DNA from: Ruegeria sp. AD91A
GTDB lineage: Bacteria; Pseudomonadota; Alphaproteobacteria; Rhodobacterales; Rhodobacteraceae
Assembly: GCF_003443535.1 (NCBI RefSeq)
Contig: NZ_CP031946.1
Span: 310,001 to 374,000 of the forward strand
Direction of reading: 5' to 3'
DNA: 64,000 nt
Shown here: piece after piece, positions 1 through 7,807 of the stretch
Layout: each line of letters starts with the position of its first letter
Position numbering within the stretch: the stretch's first letter is position 1
Notes under the pieces: model-generated
The model's database searches: none
Told to the model about the DNA's origin: nothing
What the model saw: the letters and a program-made list of their open reading frames with translations, nothing else
Made by a program: the position numbers and the translations under genes

Positions 1-46
1 GTTGGACTTCTTCGAAGGTCAGAGGGCGGATGATGTAATCAGACAT
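1..46 (-). CDS. N-terminus of probable GNAT acetyltransferase (cut by window edge)
   Basis: Only the first 15 codons are present, reading MSDYIIRPLTFEEVQ on the minus strand from an ATG at 46. The short I-R-P-L-T-F-E-E-V stretch resembles the first strand and helix of GNAT-family N-acetyltransferases. No strong ribosome binding site precedes it. The assignment rests on a very short fragment and is tentative. Confidence 0.4.
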   Translation of the reverse strand, partial: MSDYIIRPLTFEEVQ

Positions 47-129
47 GGGTAATGATCCTATAGTGCGCAATGCATCCAGAATGGCGCAACGCTCCACAAA
101 GAACCAGCTTGTTTGGTGAGTTTGGTATC

Positions 130-204
130 TGGAGCGGGCGAGGCGATTCGAACGCCCGACCCTAACCTTGGCAAGGTTATGCTCTACCCCTGAGCTACGC
201 CCGC
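130..204 (-). tRNA. tRNA-Gly (GCC), copy 2 of tandem pair
   Basis: On the minus strand the sequence folds as a full cloverleaf of 75 nt including an encoded CCA: acceptor GCGGGCG/CGCCCGC, D-arm GCTC/GAGC, anticodon stem TAACC/GGTTA with loop TTGCCAA (anticodon GCC), and T-arm with GTTCGAATC. The discriminator base is T. It is identical to the copy at 238-312 and lies 33 bases downstream of it, so both probably come from one transcript. Confidence 0.97.
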
Positions 205-237
205 ATCAGATACATATGTGGTCCAAAGACCTCTCAA

Positions 238-312
238 TGGAGCGGGCGAGGCGATTCGAACGCCCGACCCTAACCTTGGCAAGGTTATGCTCTACCCCTG
301 AGCTACGCCCGC
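238..312 (-). tRNA. tRNA-Gly (GCC), copy 1 of tandem pair
   Basis: Same 75-nt cloverleaf as the neighbouring copy, with anticodon GCC and encoded CCA. It is the first gene of the pair in the direction of transcription and sits about 20 bases downstream of a good promoter-like sequence. Confidence 0.97.
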
Positions 313-331
313 GCCGTTGAGTGAGGAGGGA

Positions 332-359
332 TGTATAAATTCCCACGCGGGGCTGCAAG
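332..359 (-). promoter_or_regulatory. Probable promoter of the tRNA-Gly pair
   Basis: On the minus strand a -35-like CTTGCA (354-359) and a -10-like TATACA (332-337) are separated by 16 bases. The -10 ends 20 bases before the first tRNA nucleotide. The match to housekeeping sigma-70 promoters is good; no experiment supports it. Confidence 0.5.
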
Positions 360-462
360 CGGAAAAACACAAAAAAGAGGAAAAATCTTTCGACGGAACC
401 CGGCTTCCGGTTCGTTCAATCTCAAACGCAGATCAAAAAAGGACATGGGTGGAAGGGCTTTC

Positions 463-615
463 ATGATATCCGTTGCAGACATGAAGATAATGGCGCTGGC
501 CGCAATGATTTTGCTGGTCACCGCGATGCCAGAACCGGACAATCACGCACACAATCGGATCACGCCCGTTTTGTTGAAAGCGCCCTATGTGATGACGACG
601 GATCTGACGGGATAG
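463..615 (+). CDS. Possible 50-residue secreted or membrane peptide
   Basis: This is a small open frame with an ATG preceded at about 5 bases by GGAAGGG, a good ribosome binding site. The product begins with a hydrophobic stretch (MKIMALAAMILLVTAM) that could be a signal or membrane segment, then about 25 polar residues. It lies in an otherwise gene-free gap of 318 bases and converges on the MAPEG gene. No family is recognised and it may be a chance frame. Confidence 0.25.
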   Translation: MISVADMKIMALAAMILLVTAMPEPDNHAHNRITPVLLKAPYVMTTDLTG

Positions 616-630
616 CATCCGCCAGCCAAC

Positions 631-1014
631 CTATAGCGCCAGAATCAGGTTTGTGATGGCCGCAATCAGAATGGCCAGGAAAGTCAGGCTCATGCCAGCC
701 TGCCGCAGGATGACGATCTGGGGCGTGCGCCCAAATCCGTATGCGTGCAAAAGACGCCCGGCCAGCAACATCAAGCCCAGTCCATGCAAAATCAACCCAC
801 CCGCGCCCTGCAACTCTACCATAGCAATCAGCAAAAGGGCGATTGGGGCGTATTCGGCGCAATTTGAATGTGTCCTTATCGCCTTGATCATCAATTTGCT
901 GCCCCCATCCCCGACCGAGATTTTGTCGCTGCGGCGCTGCAGGATCACTTTGACGCTGAGTGCAACGTAAAGGATAGCAATCAGGGCCGCGTAGATCGGG
1001 GTGATAGCAAGCAT
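631..1014 (-). CDS. MAPEG family membrane protein
   Basis: The 127-residue product has about four hydrophobic helices, starting MLAITPIYAALIAILYVALS. The segment IRTHSNCAEYAPIALLLIAM matches the conserved core of the MAPEG family (membrane-associated proteins in eicosanoid and glutathione metabolism), where the N-x-x-E-x-x-P pattern is typical. The ATG at 1014 is chosen because GGAGA lies 7 bases upstream; an in-frame extension to 1170 would run through the pyc terminator. Substrate is unknown; bacterial members are usually glutathione-transferase-like or uncharacterised. Confidence 0.85.
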   Translation of the reverse strand: MLAITPIYAALIAILYVALSVKVILQRRSDKISVGDGGSKLMIKAIRTHSNCAEYAPIALLLIAMVELQGAGGLILHGLGLMLLAGRLLHAYGFGRTPQIVILRQAGMSLTFLAILIAAITNLILAL

Positions 1015-1040
1015 GGTGTTTCTCCGGTTCAGTATAGAAA

Positions 1041-1070
1041 AAGGGCCGCGTGGTTTCCCGCGCGGCCCTT
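1041..1070 (-). terminator. Terminator after pyruvate carboxylase
   Basis: A perfect 10-bp stem AAGGGCCGCG/CGCGGCCCTT encloses a 10-base loop, 24 bases past the pyc stop. On the minus strand the right arm runs into TTTC. The short T run makes it a modest intrinsic terminator. Confidence 0.7.
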
Positions 1071-1093
1071 TGAACTGTAACCGGTTCGTCAGC

Positions 1094-4000
1094 TTATTCC
1101 AGCTCGACCAGAAGGTCCTTTGCGTCAATCTGGCCGCCGGGCTGCACATGAACGGCCTTGACGGTCGCATCGCGCTCGGCGTGGATTCCCGTTTCCATCT
1201 TCATCGCCTCGATGGTCAGCAACATGTCGCCTTCCTTGATCTGTTGACCCGCAGTCACGGCGACGGTGGCCACAACACCCGGCATCGGCGCGCCGATATG
1301 ATCCGGGTTGCCAACCTCGGCCTTGGGGCGCGCTTGCGTGCTTGACGTAACCATCCGGTTCGGAACCCGGATCACGCGCGGCTGGCCGTTGAGTTCAAAG
1401 AACACTTTGACCTCGCCCTTTTCATCCGTTTCGCCAATGGCCTGACAGCGGATTTCCAGCGTCTTGCCGGGGTCGATTTCCGCCGTGATCTCTTCACCGG
1501 GCTCCATGCCGTAGAAGAAAGTGCGCGTAGGCAGGGTACGGACCGGGCCGTAAATCCGGTGACGTCCCATGTAGTCCAGGAACACCTTGGGATACATCAG
1601 GTATCCGTTCAGATCCTCGTCATCGACCTCTTTGCCTTCCAGTTGCTTGGACAGCTCTGCGCGGGTGGCCTCAAGATCAACCGCAGTCACGTCTTTGCCG
1701 GGGCGTTCGGTGTTGGGGGCTTCGTCCTTAAGCACCTTCTTGATGATGGTGTCCGGAAAACCGCCCGGAGGCTGACCCAGATTGCCGCGCATCATGTCCA
1801 CGACCGAGTCTGGGAAGGCCACGTCGGTATCGGGGTCCTCGACCTGTTCGCGGGTCATGTTCTGGCTGACCATCATCAGCGCCATGTCGCCAACGACCTT
1901 GGAAGACGGCGTTACCTTCACGATGTCACCGAACATCTGGTTCACGTCAGCATACATCTGCGCCACTTCGTGCCAGCGCTCTTCCAGACCCAGGCTGCGC
2001 GCCTGTGCCTTGAGGTTGGTGAACTGACCGCCGGGCATCTCGTGCAGATAAACTTCCGAGGCCGGAGCCTGCAGGCTCGACTCGAACGCCGCATACTGGC
2101 CTCGGACGACCTCGAAGTAATCGCTGATTTCACGGATCGCCTTGATGTCCAGACCGGTGTCGCGGTCTGTGTGGCGCAGCGCTTCGACCACCGTACCCAG
2201 CGTCGCCTGGCTGGTGTTGCCCGAGAAGCTGTCCATCGCGCAGTCAACAGCATCCACGCCCGCCTCGGACGCGGCCAGAATGGTCGCGCTGGCAATACCG
2301 GCAGTGTCATGTGTGTGGAAGTGTATCGGCAGCCCGACCTCTTCTTTCAGCGCGCGGATCAGGATCTTGGCCGCGGCGGGTTTCAGCAGGCCCGCCATGT
2401 CTTTCAGGCCCAGAATATGCGCGCCGGCGTCGCGCAGCTCTTTCGCCATGCCGACATAGTATTTCAGGTCGTACTTGGCACGGTCCGGGTCAAGAATATC
2501 GCCAGTGTAACAGACGGTACCTTCACAAATCTTACCGGTTTCGACGACCGCATCCATCGCCACGCGCATGTTCTCGACCCAGTTCAGCGAGTCGAAGACA
2601 CGGAACACGTCAATTCCTGTCGCCGCCTGACGCACGAACTCCTGCACCACGTTATCAGGGTAGTTCGTATACCCCACTCCGTTTGCGCCGCGTAGCAGCA
2701 TCTGGGTCATCAGGTTCGGCATCGCCTCGCGCAGGTCGCGCAGGCGCTGCCATGGACATTCCTGCAAGAAGCGGTAGGCGACGTCGAAGGTCGCACCGCC
2801 CCAGCACTCGACCGAGAACAGCTGCGGCAGGTTCGCCGCATAGGTCGGGGCAACTTTGATCATGTCGATTGACCGCATCCGGGTCGCCAACAGAGACTGG
2901 TGCCCGTCGCGCATGGTGGTGTCGGTGATCAGCAGTTGGCGCTGCGCTTTCATCCAGTCTGCCACCGCCTGCGGGCCCTTCTGCTCCAGCAGGTTGCGCG
3001 TACCCATCTGCGGTTCGGCTTTCAGCGCGGGCGGCTTGGCCTCTTTCAGATCGGCGCGCGGTTCGGGGCGGTCCTTGGTCTCGGGATGTCCGTTCACCGT
3101 GATGTCGGCTATATAGGTCAAAACCTTGGTGCCCCGGTCGCGCCGCTTCTTGAAGGTGAACAGCTCGGGCGTGGTGTCGATGAACTTGGTGGTGTATTCG
3201 TTCGACAGGAAGGTCGGGTGCTTGAGCAGGTTGATGACGAAATCGATATTGGTGCTGACACCACGAATACGGAATTCTCGCAAGGCACGGTCCATCCGGC
3301 TGATCGCTTTTTCGGGCGTCGGGGCCCAAGCGGTAACCTTGGTCAGCAGCGAGTCATAATACCGGGTGATCACACCACCCGCATAGGCCGTCCCGCCATC
3401 CAGGCGAATACCCATACCGGTGGCCGAGCGATACGCGGTGATGCGGCCATAGTCGGGAATGAAGTTGTTCTGCGGATCTTCCGTCGTGATGCGGGTCTGC
3501 AGCGCGTGGCCGTTCAAATGCACGTCTGCCTGGCTTGCAGCGCCGGTCGCCTCTGCCAGAGGTTTGCCCTCGGCGATCAGGATCTGCGCCTGCACAATGT
3601 CAATGCCGGTGACCTCTTCGGTGACGGTGTGTTCCACCTGCACACGAGGGTTTACTTCGATGAAATAGAATTTGCCGGTTTCCATATCCATCAGGAACTC
3701 GACGGTTCCGGCACATTCATAGTTCACATGAGCGCAGATCTTGCGGCCCAGTTCGCAGATTTCGGCGCGCTGTTCGTCGCTCAGATACGGGGCAGGGGCG
3801 CGTTCAACGACCTTTTGGTTCCGGCGCTGGACCGAGCAGTCGCGTTCATAGAGGTGATAGATTTCACCGTGTTTGTCACCCAGGATTTGCACCTCGACAT
3901 GGCGCGCTCGGATGATCATTTTCTCCAGATAGCCTTCGCCATTGCCGAAGGCGGCCTCTGCCTCGCGACGGCCTTCCAGGACTTTCTCTTCCAGTTCTTC

Positions 4001-4531
4001 TTCCGACTGGATCGGGCGCATGCCGCGTCCGCCGCCGCCCCAGGACGCCTTGAGCATCAGTGGGTAACCGATCTCGGCGGCCTCCTTGCGGATCGCGTCC
4101 ATGTCATCGCCCAGAACTTCGGTGGCAGGAATGACCGGAACACCTGCTTCGATGGCTACGCGTCGCGCGCTGGCCTTGTCGCCGAGCGCGCGCATGGTGT
4201 CCGCCTTTGGACCAATGAAGGTGATACCGTTCTTGACGCAGGCATCGACGAAATCCGGGTTCTCGGACAGCAGGCCATAGCCCGGGTGGATCGCGTCGGC
4301 ACCACATTGCTTGGCAACACGGATAATCTCGTCGATCGAAAGATACGCGGCGACCGGCCCCATGCCTTCACCGATCTGATACGCCTCGTCCGCCTTGAAC
4401 CGGTGCAGGCCCAGTTTGTCTTCTTCAGCGTAAACGGCGACGGTTCGTTTTCCCATTTCGTTTGCTGCGCGCATGACGCGGATGGCAATCTCGCCGCGGT
4501 TGGCGATCAGGATCTTGTTGAAGTCTGTCAT
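1094..4531 (-). CDS. pyc: Pyruvate carboxylase
   Basis: Biotin enzyme that carboxylates pyruvate to oxaloacetate with ATP and bicarbonate, an anaplerotic step in the cytoplasm. The 1145 residues match the single-chain alpha4 type. Order: biotin carboxylase with ATP-grasp fold from residue 1 to about 455 (MTDFNKILIANRGEIAIRV), carboxyltransferase TIM barrel from about 533 (ITDTTMRDGHQS), and a C-terminal biotinyl domain with EAMKME whose lysine is about residue 1111. All expected domains are intact. The gene is monocistronic or the first of its transcript, with a hairpin terminator behind it. Roseobacters use this enzyme in anaplerotic CO2 fixation. Confidence 0.97.
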   Translation of the reverse strand: MTDFNKILIANRGEIAIRVMRAANEMGKRTVAVYAEEDKLGLHRFKADEAYQIGEGMGPVAAYLSIDEIIRVAKQCGADAIHPGYGLLSENPDFVDACVKNGITFIGPKADTMRALGDKASARRVAIEAGVPVIPATEVLGDDMDAIRKEAAEIGYPLMLKASWGGGGRGMRPIQSEEELEEKVLEGRREAEAAFGNGEGYLEKMIIRARHVEVQILGDKHGEIYHLYERDCSVQRRNQKVVERAPAPYLSDEQRAEICELGRKICAHVNYECAGTVEFLMDMETGKFYFIEVNPRVQVEHTVTEEVTGIDIVQAQILIAEGKPLAEATGAASQADVHLNGHALQTRITTEDPQNNFIPDYGRITAYRSATGMGIRLDGGTAYAGGVITRYYDSLLTKVTAWAPTPEKAISRMDRALREFRIRGVSTNIDFVINLLKHPTFLSNEYTTKFIDTTPELFTFKKRRDRGTKVLTYIADITVNGHPETKDRPEPRADLKEAKPPALKAEPQMGTRNLLEQKGPQAVADWMKAQRQLLITDTTMRDGHQSLLATRMRSIDMIKVAPTYAANLPQLFSVECWGGATFDVAYRFLQECPWQRLRDLREAMPNLMTQMLLRGANGVGYTNYPDNVVQEFVRQAATGIDVFRVFDSLNWVENMRVAMDAVVETGKICEGTVCYTGDILDPDRAKYDLKYYVGMAKELRDAGAHILGLKDMAGLLKPAAAKILIRALKEEVGLPIHFHTHDTAGIASATILAASEAGVDAVDCAMDSFSGNTSQATLGTVVEALRHTDRDTGLDIKAIREISDYFEVVRGQYAAFESSLQAPASEVYLHEMPGGQFTNLKAQARSLGLEERWHEVAQMYADVNQMFGDIVKVTPSSKVVGDMALMMVSQNMTREQVEDPDTDVAFPDSVVDMMRGNLGQPPGGFPDTIIKKVLKDEAPNTERPGKDVTAVDLEATRAELSKQLEGKEVDDEDLNGYLMYPKVFLDYMGRHRIYGPVRTLPTRTFFYGMEPGEEITAEIDPGKTLEIRCQAIGETDEKGEVKVFFELNGQPRVIRVPNRMVTSSTQARPKAEVGNPDHIGAPMPGVVATVAVTAGQQIKEGDMLLTIEAMKMETGIHAERDATVKAVHVQPGGQIDAKDLLVELE

Positions 4532-4691
4532 GATAGGTCCCGGACTTTCGTGTATAGGCGTCTTATTGGGCGGAGAATACGCACACGTATATCCGTTCTT
4601 CTGGGTAGAACCGGCATGTTAACGCTCGCAAACGCCCTTTGGTCGCAGTGCCTTTATACTTATGCCGCGCCGCAGCATCAAATATTAAACG

Positions 4692-5813
4692 TTAACTCTC
4701 AATCTGACACAGGCTTGCCAATCCCATCTGACCCATATTAGCGTGCAGATCCTGTCTTAGGATATCGATGACATGTGCGGGCCCTTGTGCGCCAAGTGCG
4801 GCGAGTCCATACAAAAAAGCACGCCCGAGCATGACGAAATCCGCGCCAAGTGACATTGCCCTCAAGATATCCAGGCCGCCTTCGACGCCACTGTCGAAGA
4901 TCAGGGGCAGGCGGGTCGCATCCCGGATAGAGGGAAGAATCTCAATGCTGGCCGGGGCCGCGTCAAATTGACGACCGCCATGATTCGACACCCACAAGGC
5001 GTCGACACCAACCTGTTCTAACCTGCTCGTATCCTCCGGGCGCAGGACGCCTTTCAGGACAAGCGGCCCGTCCCAATGGTCGCGCAGCCATTTGACATAC
5101 TCCAGGTCTGGCGATGTTCGAAGCAGGTATCCGACATGTGCAGTCGGGGGCAGATCTCCGGGGTTTTCAATATACTTGTCCAGCGTTCGCATGTGCGGCA
5201 CACCGTTGCGCAGCATGCCCATCGCCCAGGCGGGTCTCTGGGCGATCTGCGCCAGCACGCGCGGGGTCAGCTTTGGCGGTTGCCGCAAGCCCGATCGTGT
5301 CTGCCTTTCCCTGCGCGATGCGACGGGAACATCCGCTGTGAGAACCAGGGTTTTGAACCCGGCCTTGCGGACCCGGTTCAGCAGGTCCTTTCGAATATCC
5401 GGATCTCGGGGCGGATAAAGTTGGAACCAGGCATTGTCCCCAAGATGCGGTGCCATGTCTTCGGGGCTTTGGCTGGCTACTGTCGACAGAGTGTAGGGAA
5501 TACCCGCCTTTGCGGCCGCGCTGGCAAGCAGCTGTTCCGCGCGAGGCCAGACCAGCCCGGACATTCCGATCGGTGCGATCCCGAATGGCAACGGATACGG
5601 AGCCTCAAGAAACGTCTTTGACGTATCAAAGTCCAGCTCACCGTGCAGGATCGAGGGGCAGAGGCGCACGTCATCCAGGGCTTGGCGGTTCCGGTGCAGT
5701 GTCGTTTCCATCCCGGTTCCACTGTCGATATACTCCCACACAAAATGCGGCAGGCGACGGCGCGCACGGTGTTTCAGATCCGGTATGCCGGGATAGGTGC
5801 TGTGCAAGTCCAT
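4692..5813 (-). CDS. FMN-dependent alpha-hydroxy-acid dehydrogenase (L-lactate dehydrogenase family)
   Basis: Oxidises a 2-hydroxy acid, probably L-lactate, to the 2-oxo acid with FMN and passes electrons to quinone or oxygen. The 373-residue protein has the family TIM barrel: FGIAPIGMSGLVWP near residue 78, the FMN lysine in LVLKG (about 254), and the catalytic SNHGGRQFD signature with His 278 and Arg 281, followed by the phosphate-binding DSGVEGG and GADFVMLGRAFLYG segments. It lies between the diguanylate cyclase gene (39 bases upstream) and pyc. Pairing with pyc would feed lactate-derived pyruvate to oxaloacetate, which is an inference. Mandelate or glycolate as substrate cannot be excluded. 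Confidence 0.88.
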   Translation of the reverse strand: MDLHSTYPGIPDLKHRARRRLPHFVWEYIDSGTGMETTLHRNRQALDDVRLCPSILHGELDFDTSKTFLEAPYPLPFGIAPIGMSGLVWPRAEQLLASAAAKAGIPYTLSTVASQSPEDMAPHLGDNAWFQLYPPRDPDIRKDLLNRVRKAGFKTLVLTADVPVASRRERQTRSGLRQPPKLTPRVLAQIAQRPAWAMGMLRNGVPHMRTLDKYIENPGDLPPTAHVGYLLRTSPDLEYVKWLRDHWDGPLVLKGVLRPEDTSRLEQVGVDALWVSNHGGRQFDAAPASIEILPSIRDATRLPLIFDSGVEGGLDILRAMSLGADFVMLGRAFLYGLAALGAQGPAHVIDILRQDLHANMGQMGLASLCQIES

Positions 5814-5852
5814 GCAGATTGATCCGACCTGCCAAGCGATTCGGCAAGTTTT

Positions 5853-7628
5853 TTAAGCTGCATCCTTAGATGGTTGCTGGCTTTCAGGTGACGTACGTTG
5901 GGCCTGGTTCTTGGTGCCACTTGAGACATGCACTTGGTTGCGGCCCTTGTCCTTGGCGACATAAAGCGCATCATCGGCCGCGCGCAGCAGGTCCTGCGGC
6001 ATGGTGCCGTGGGCCGGGTAATGTGCGACCCCAAGCGATATCGTAATGCGCGGCAATGCCTTCTCACCATACCGTACGGATACAGCCTCGACCGCCTGGC
6101 GCAGCTGTTCGGCGCGGGTCATGGCATCTTCGGGGCTGTTGTCAGGCAGGATCAGCATAAACTCCTCACCACCGATGCGGCAGGCGACTTCGTCCCGGTC
6201 GCACCCTTGCTCCAAGGCGGCGCCGACTGCGCGCAATACCATGTCGCCAGCATCATGCCCGTGAGTATCGTTGAACTTCTTGAAGTGATCCACGTCCACT
6301 GCGATCAGGCTTAGTGCAGCGCCCGTCTGCTGGCTGCGGCTGATGGACTTGCGCAGCATCTCGGTCATATGGCGGCGATTGAACAGCCCGGTCAGCGGGT
6401 CTCGTACCGATTGGTCATGAAGTTGATCCCGCATCCGGACATTGGCGATCGCCATACTGATCTGTTCGGCGCACAATTGGGCCAACTTGCGGCTCTTGTT
6501 GAAGCAGTCTTCGCGCCCCTCAAGTGCCCGCAGATGCAAGAGGCCAACGGTTTCGCCATGGGCCAGAATGGGAAAGCAGAAATAGGGCCGACCGTCATGC
6601 GGTTCGGCGTGTTCGCAGACAAAATCAATCTCGGATGCGCCGAACTCATAGGTCCGGCCGCGCCGCAAGCCCCAGCATCCTTCGGGATGAATGTGAGATT
6701 TATGAGTTCCACCGTTCCAGCTTGCGCAGCCATCCAGCACGTCGCGTGAGTTGGAGTAGACATACACACTGCCTTCGGCCTCTGGCAGGATATGGGTCAT
6801 GAAGCGAGACACCATGTCGAACAGTTCATCCAGCGACCGGCTTGATTGCAGCCATTCGTTCAATTCACCCAGCAGGCGGACCTCGCGGGCAAGGCGCATC
6901 TGTTCGTCCATCAGTTCCCGCTCTTTTATGGCCCGTTTGCGTAGATCGCGAACCTGTCGACGATTGGTGCGATGAACAATCAGGATAACTGTCGTCAGCG
7001 CCAGCAGGGCTATCCCGCTGAGCAGCGCCAGGGACAGGCGAACGCGGGTGATGAACAGGTTCCGCAGGTCCGTAATGTCAGAATAGAACTCGATGGCGCC
7101 CAGGAACGTCGCATCTTTGATGATCGGCGTGTAGACCTCGGCCACATGGCGGCTGCTCAGTTCCGTATCCCGGGAATCGCCGACAACAAAGGAATCAACT
7201 TCGGCAATCGGCTTCTCTTCGTGTTTGTAATAAAGACCCCCGGCGGCAACGATCGACTGGAAATAGGATTTCGTATTCACGAACCCGACGTCGCTTGCAC
7301 GGGTCGACCAGAACACTTGCCCCGAAGCATCAAACAGCTTGAAGCGGTAAATGTCCGTGGTTTCGGGCAGTAGCTCCAAAAACTCCTGGTCATGCTCGGT
7401 CAATGCGTGAAAACGGAATGTCTGGCCAAGATCGTTCAGATGGCTTTCGATCTGGCGGCTCATCCGCATCGCGTTTTTTCGCAGGTCTGCTTCCAGCATG
7501 CGATCAACCACTGGCGCCGGGGCGGCATAGATCCCCCAGCCCGCTGCTGTTGTCAGCGCGAGCAACATCAGGGCCACGCCCATCATTTTAAGCCTCGAGG
7601 ACTGACCTGTCAGTTCCGCCTGTTTCAT
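5853..7628 (-). CDS. Membrane sensor diguanylate cyclase with GAF and GGDEF domains
   Basis: Predicted to make cyclic di-GMP from two GTP. Using the ATG at 7628 (GGGAG 7 bases upstream; the upstream frame only offers a TTG) the protein has 591 residues: membrane helix about 15-35, a periplasmic sensor region of PDC/Cache length to about 190, a second helix about 198-220, a charged coil, a GAF domain about 246-396, and a GGDEF domain about 406-561 with an intact GGEEF signature. A canonical RxxD product-inhibition site is not in its usual register. Signal unknown. It shares orientation and a 39-base gap with the hydroxy-acid dehydrogenase, so the two may be cotranscribed. Confidence 0.92.
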   Translation of the reverse strand: MKQAELTGQSSRLKMMGVALMLLALTTAAGWGIYAAPAPVVDRMLEADLRKNAMRMSRQIESHLNDLGQTFRFHALTEHDQEFLELLPETTDIYRFKLFDASGQVFWSTRASDVGFVNTKSYFQSIVAAGGLYYKHEEKPIAEVDSFVVGDSRDTELSSRHVAEVYTPIIKDATFLGAIEFYSDITDLRNLFITRVRLSLALLSGIALLALTTVILIVHRTNRRQVRDLRKRAIKERELMDEQMRLAREVRLLGELNEWLQSSRSLDELFDMVSRFMTHILPEAEGSVYVYSNSRDVLDGCASWNGGTHKSHIHPEGCWGLRRGRTYEFGASEIDFVCEHAEPHDGRPYFCFPILAHGETVGLLHLRALEGREDCFNKSRKLAQLCAEQISMAIANVRMRDQLHDQSVRDPLTGLFNRRHMTEMLRKSISRSQQTGAALSLIAVDVDHFKKFNDTHGHDAGDMVLRAVGAALEQGCDRDEVACRIGGEEFMLILPDNSPEDAMTRAEQLRQAVEAVSVRYGEKALPRITISLGVAHYPAHGTMPQDLLRAADDALYVAKDKGRNQVHVSSGTKNQAQRTSPESQQPSKDAA

Positions 7629-7751
7629 ATGTCCGCTCCCACAACACTCTGACAAGCATCTCAGTCAGGATTTGACAGAGAGTTAACAGGGGCGCAGGGC
7701 GGTGGCGTCTTTGTTTAGAATTGAATGTAAAAAGAAGTGTGAAAAGTCTGC

Positions 7752-7766
7752 GAACAAGCCGTGAAC
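7752..7766. promoter_or_regulatory. Predicted LexA (SOS) box upstream of uvrD
   Basis: The sequence is GAAC-AAGCCGT-GAAC, an exact reverse-strand match to the alphaproteobacterial LexA site GTTC-N7-GTTC. It lies 41 bases upstream of the uvrD start codon in the divergent spacer with the diguanylate cyclase gene, where a repressor would be expected to act. Confidence 0.7.
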
Positions 7767-7807
7767 AAACCCTTTCCCTTCGCGCTTTTCCAGCGTAGTT
7801 TGGGGCC

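Noticed and set aside
303..618. Minus-strand short frames upstream of the tRNA genes
   Set aside because: They overlap the tRNA promoter and have no ribosome binding site or family features.
2900..4741. 613-codon open frame antisense to pyc
   Set aside because: It is the shadow of a high-GC gene; the minus-strand pyruvate carboxylase has intact domains throughout.
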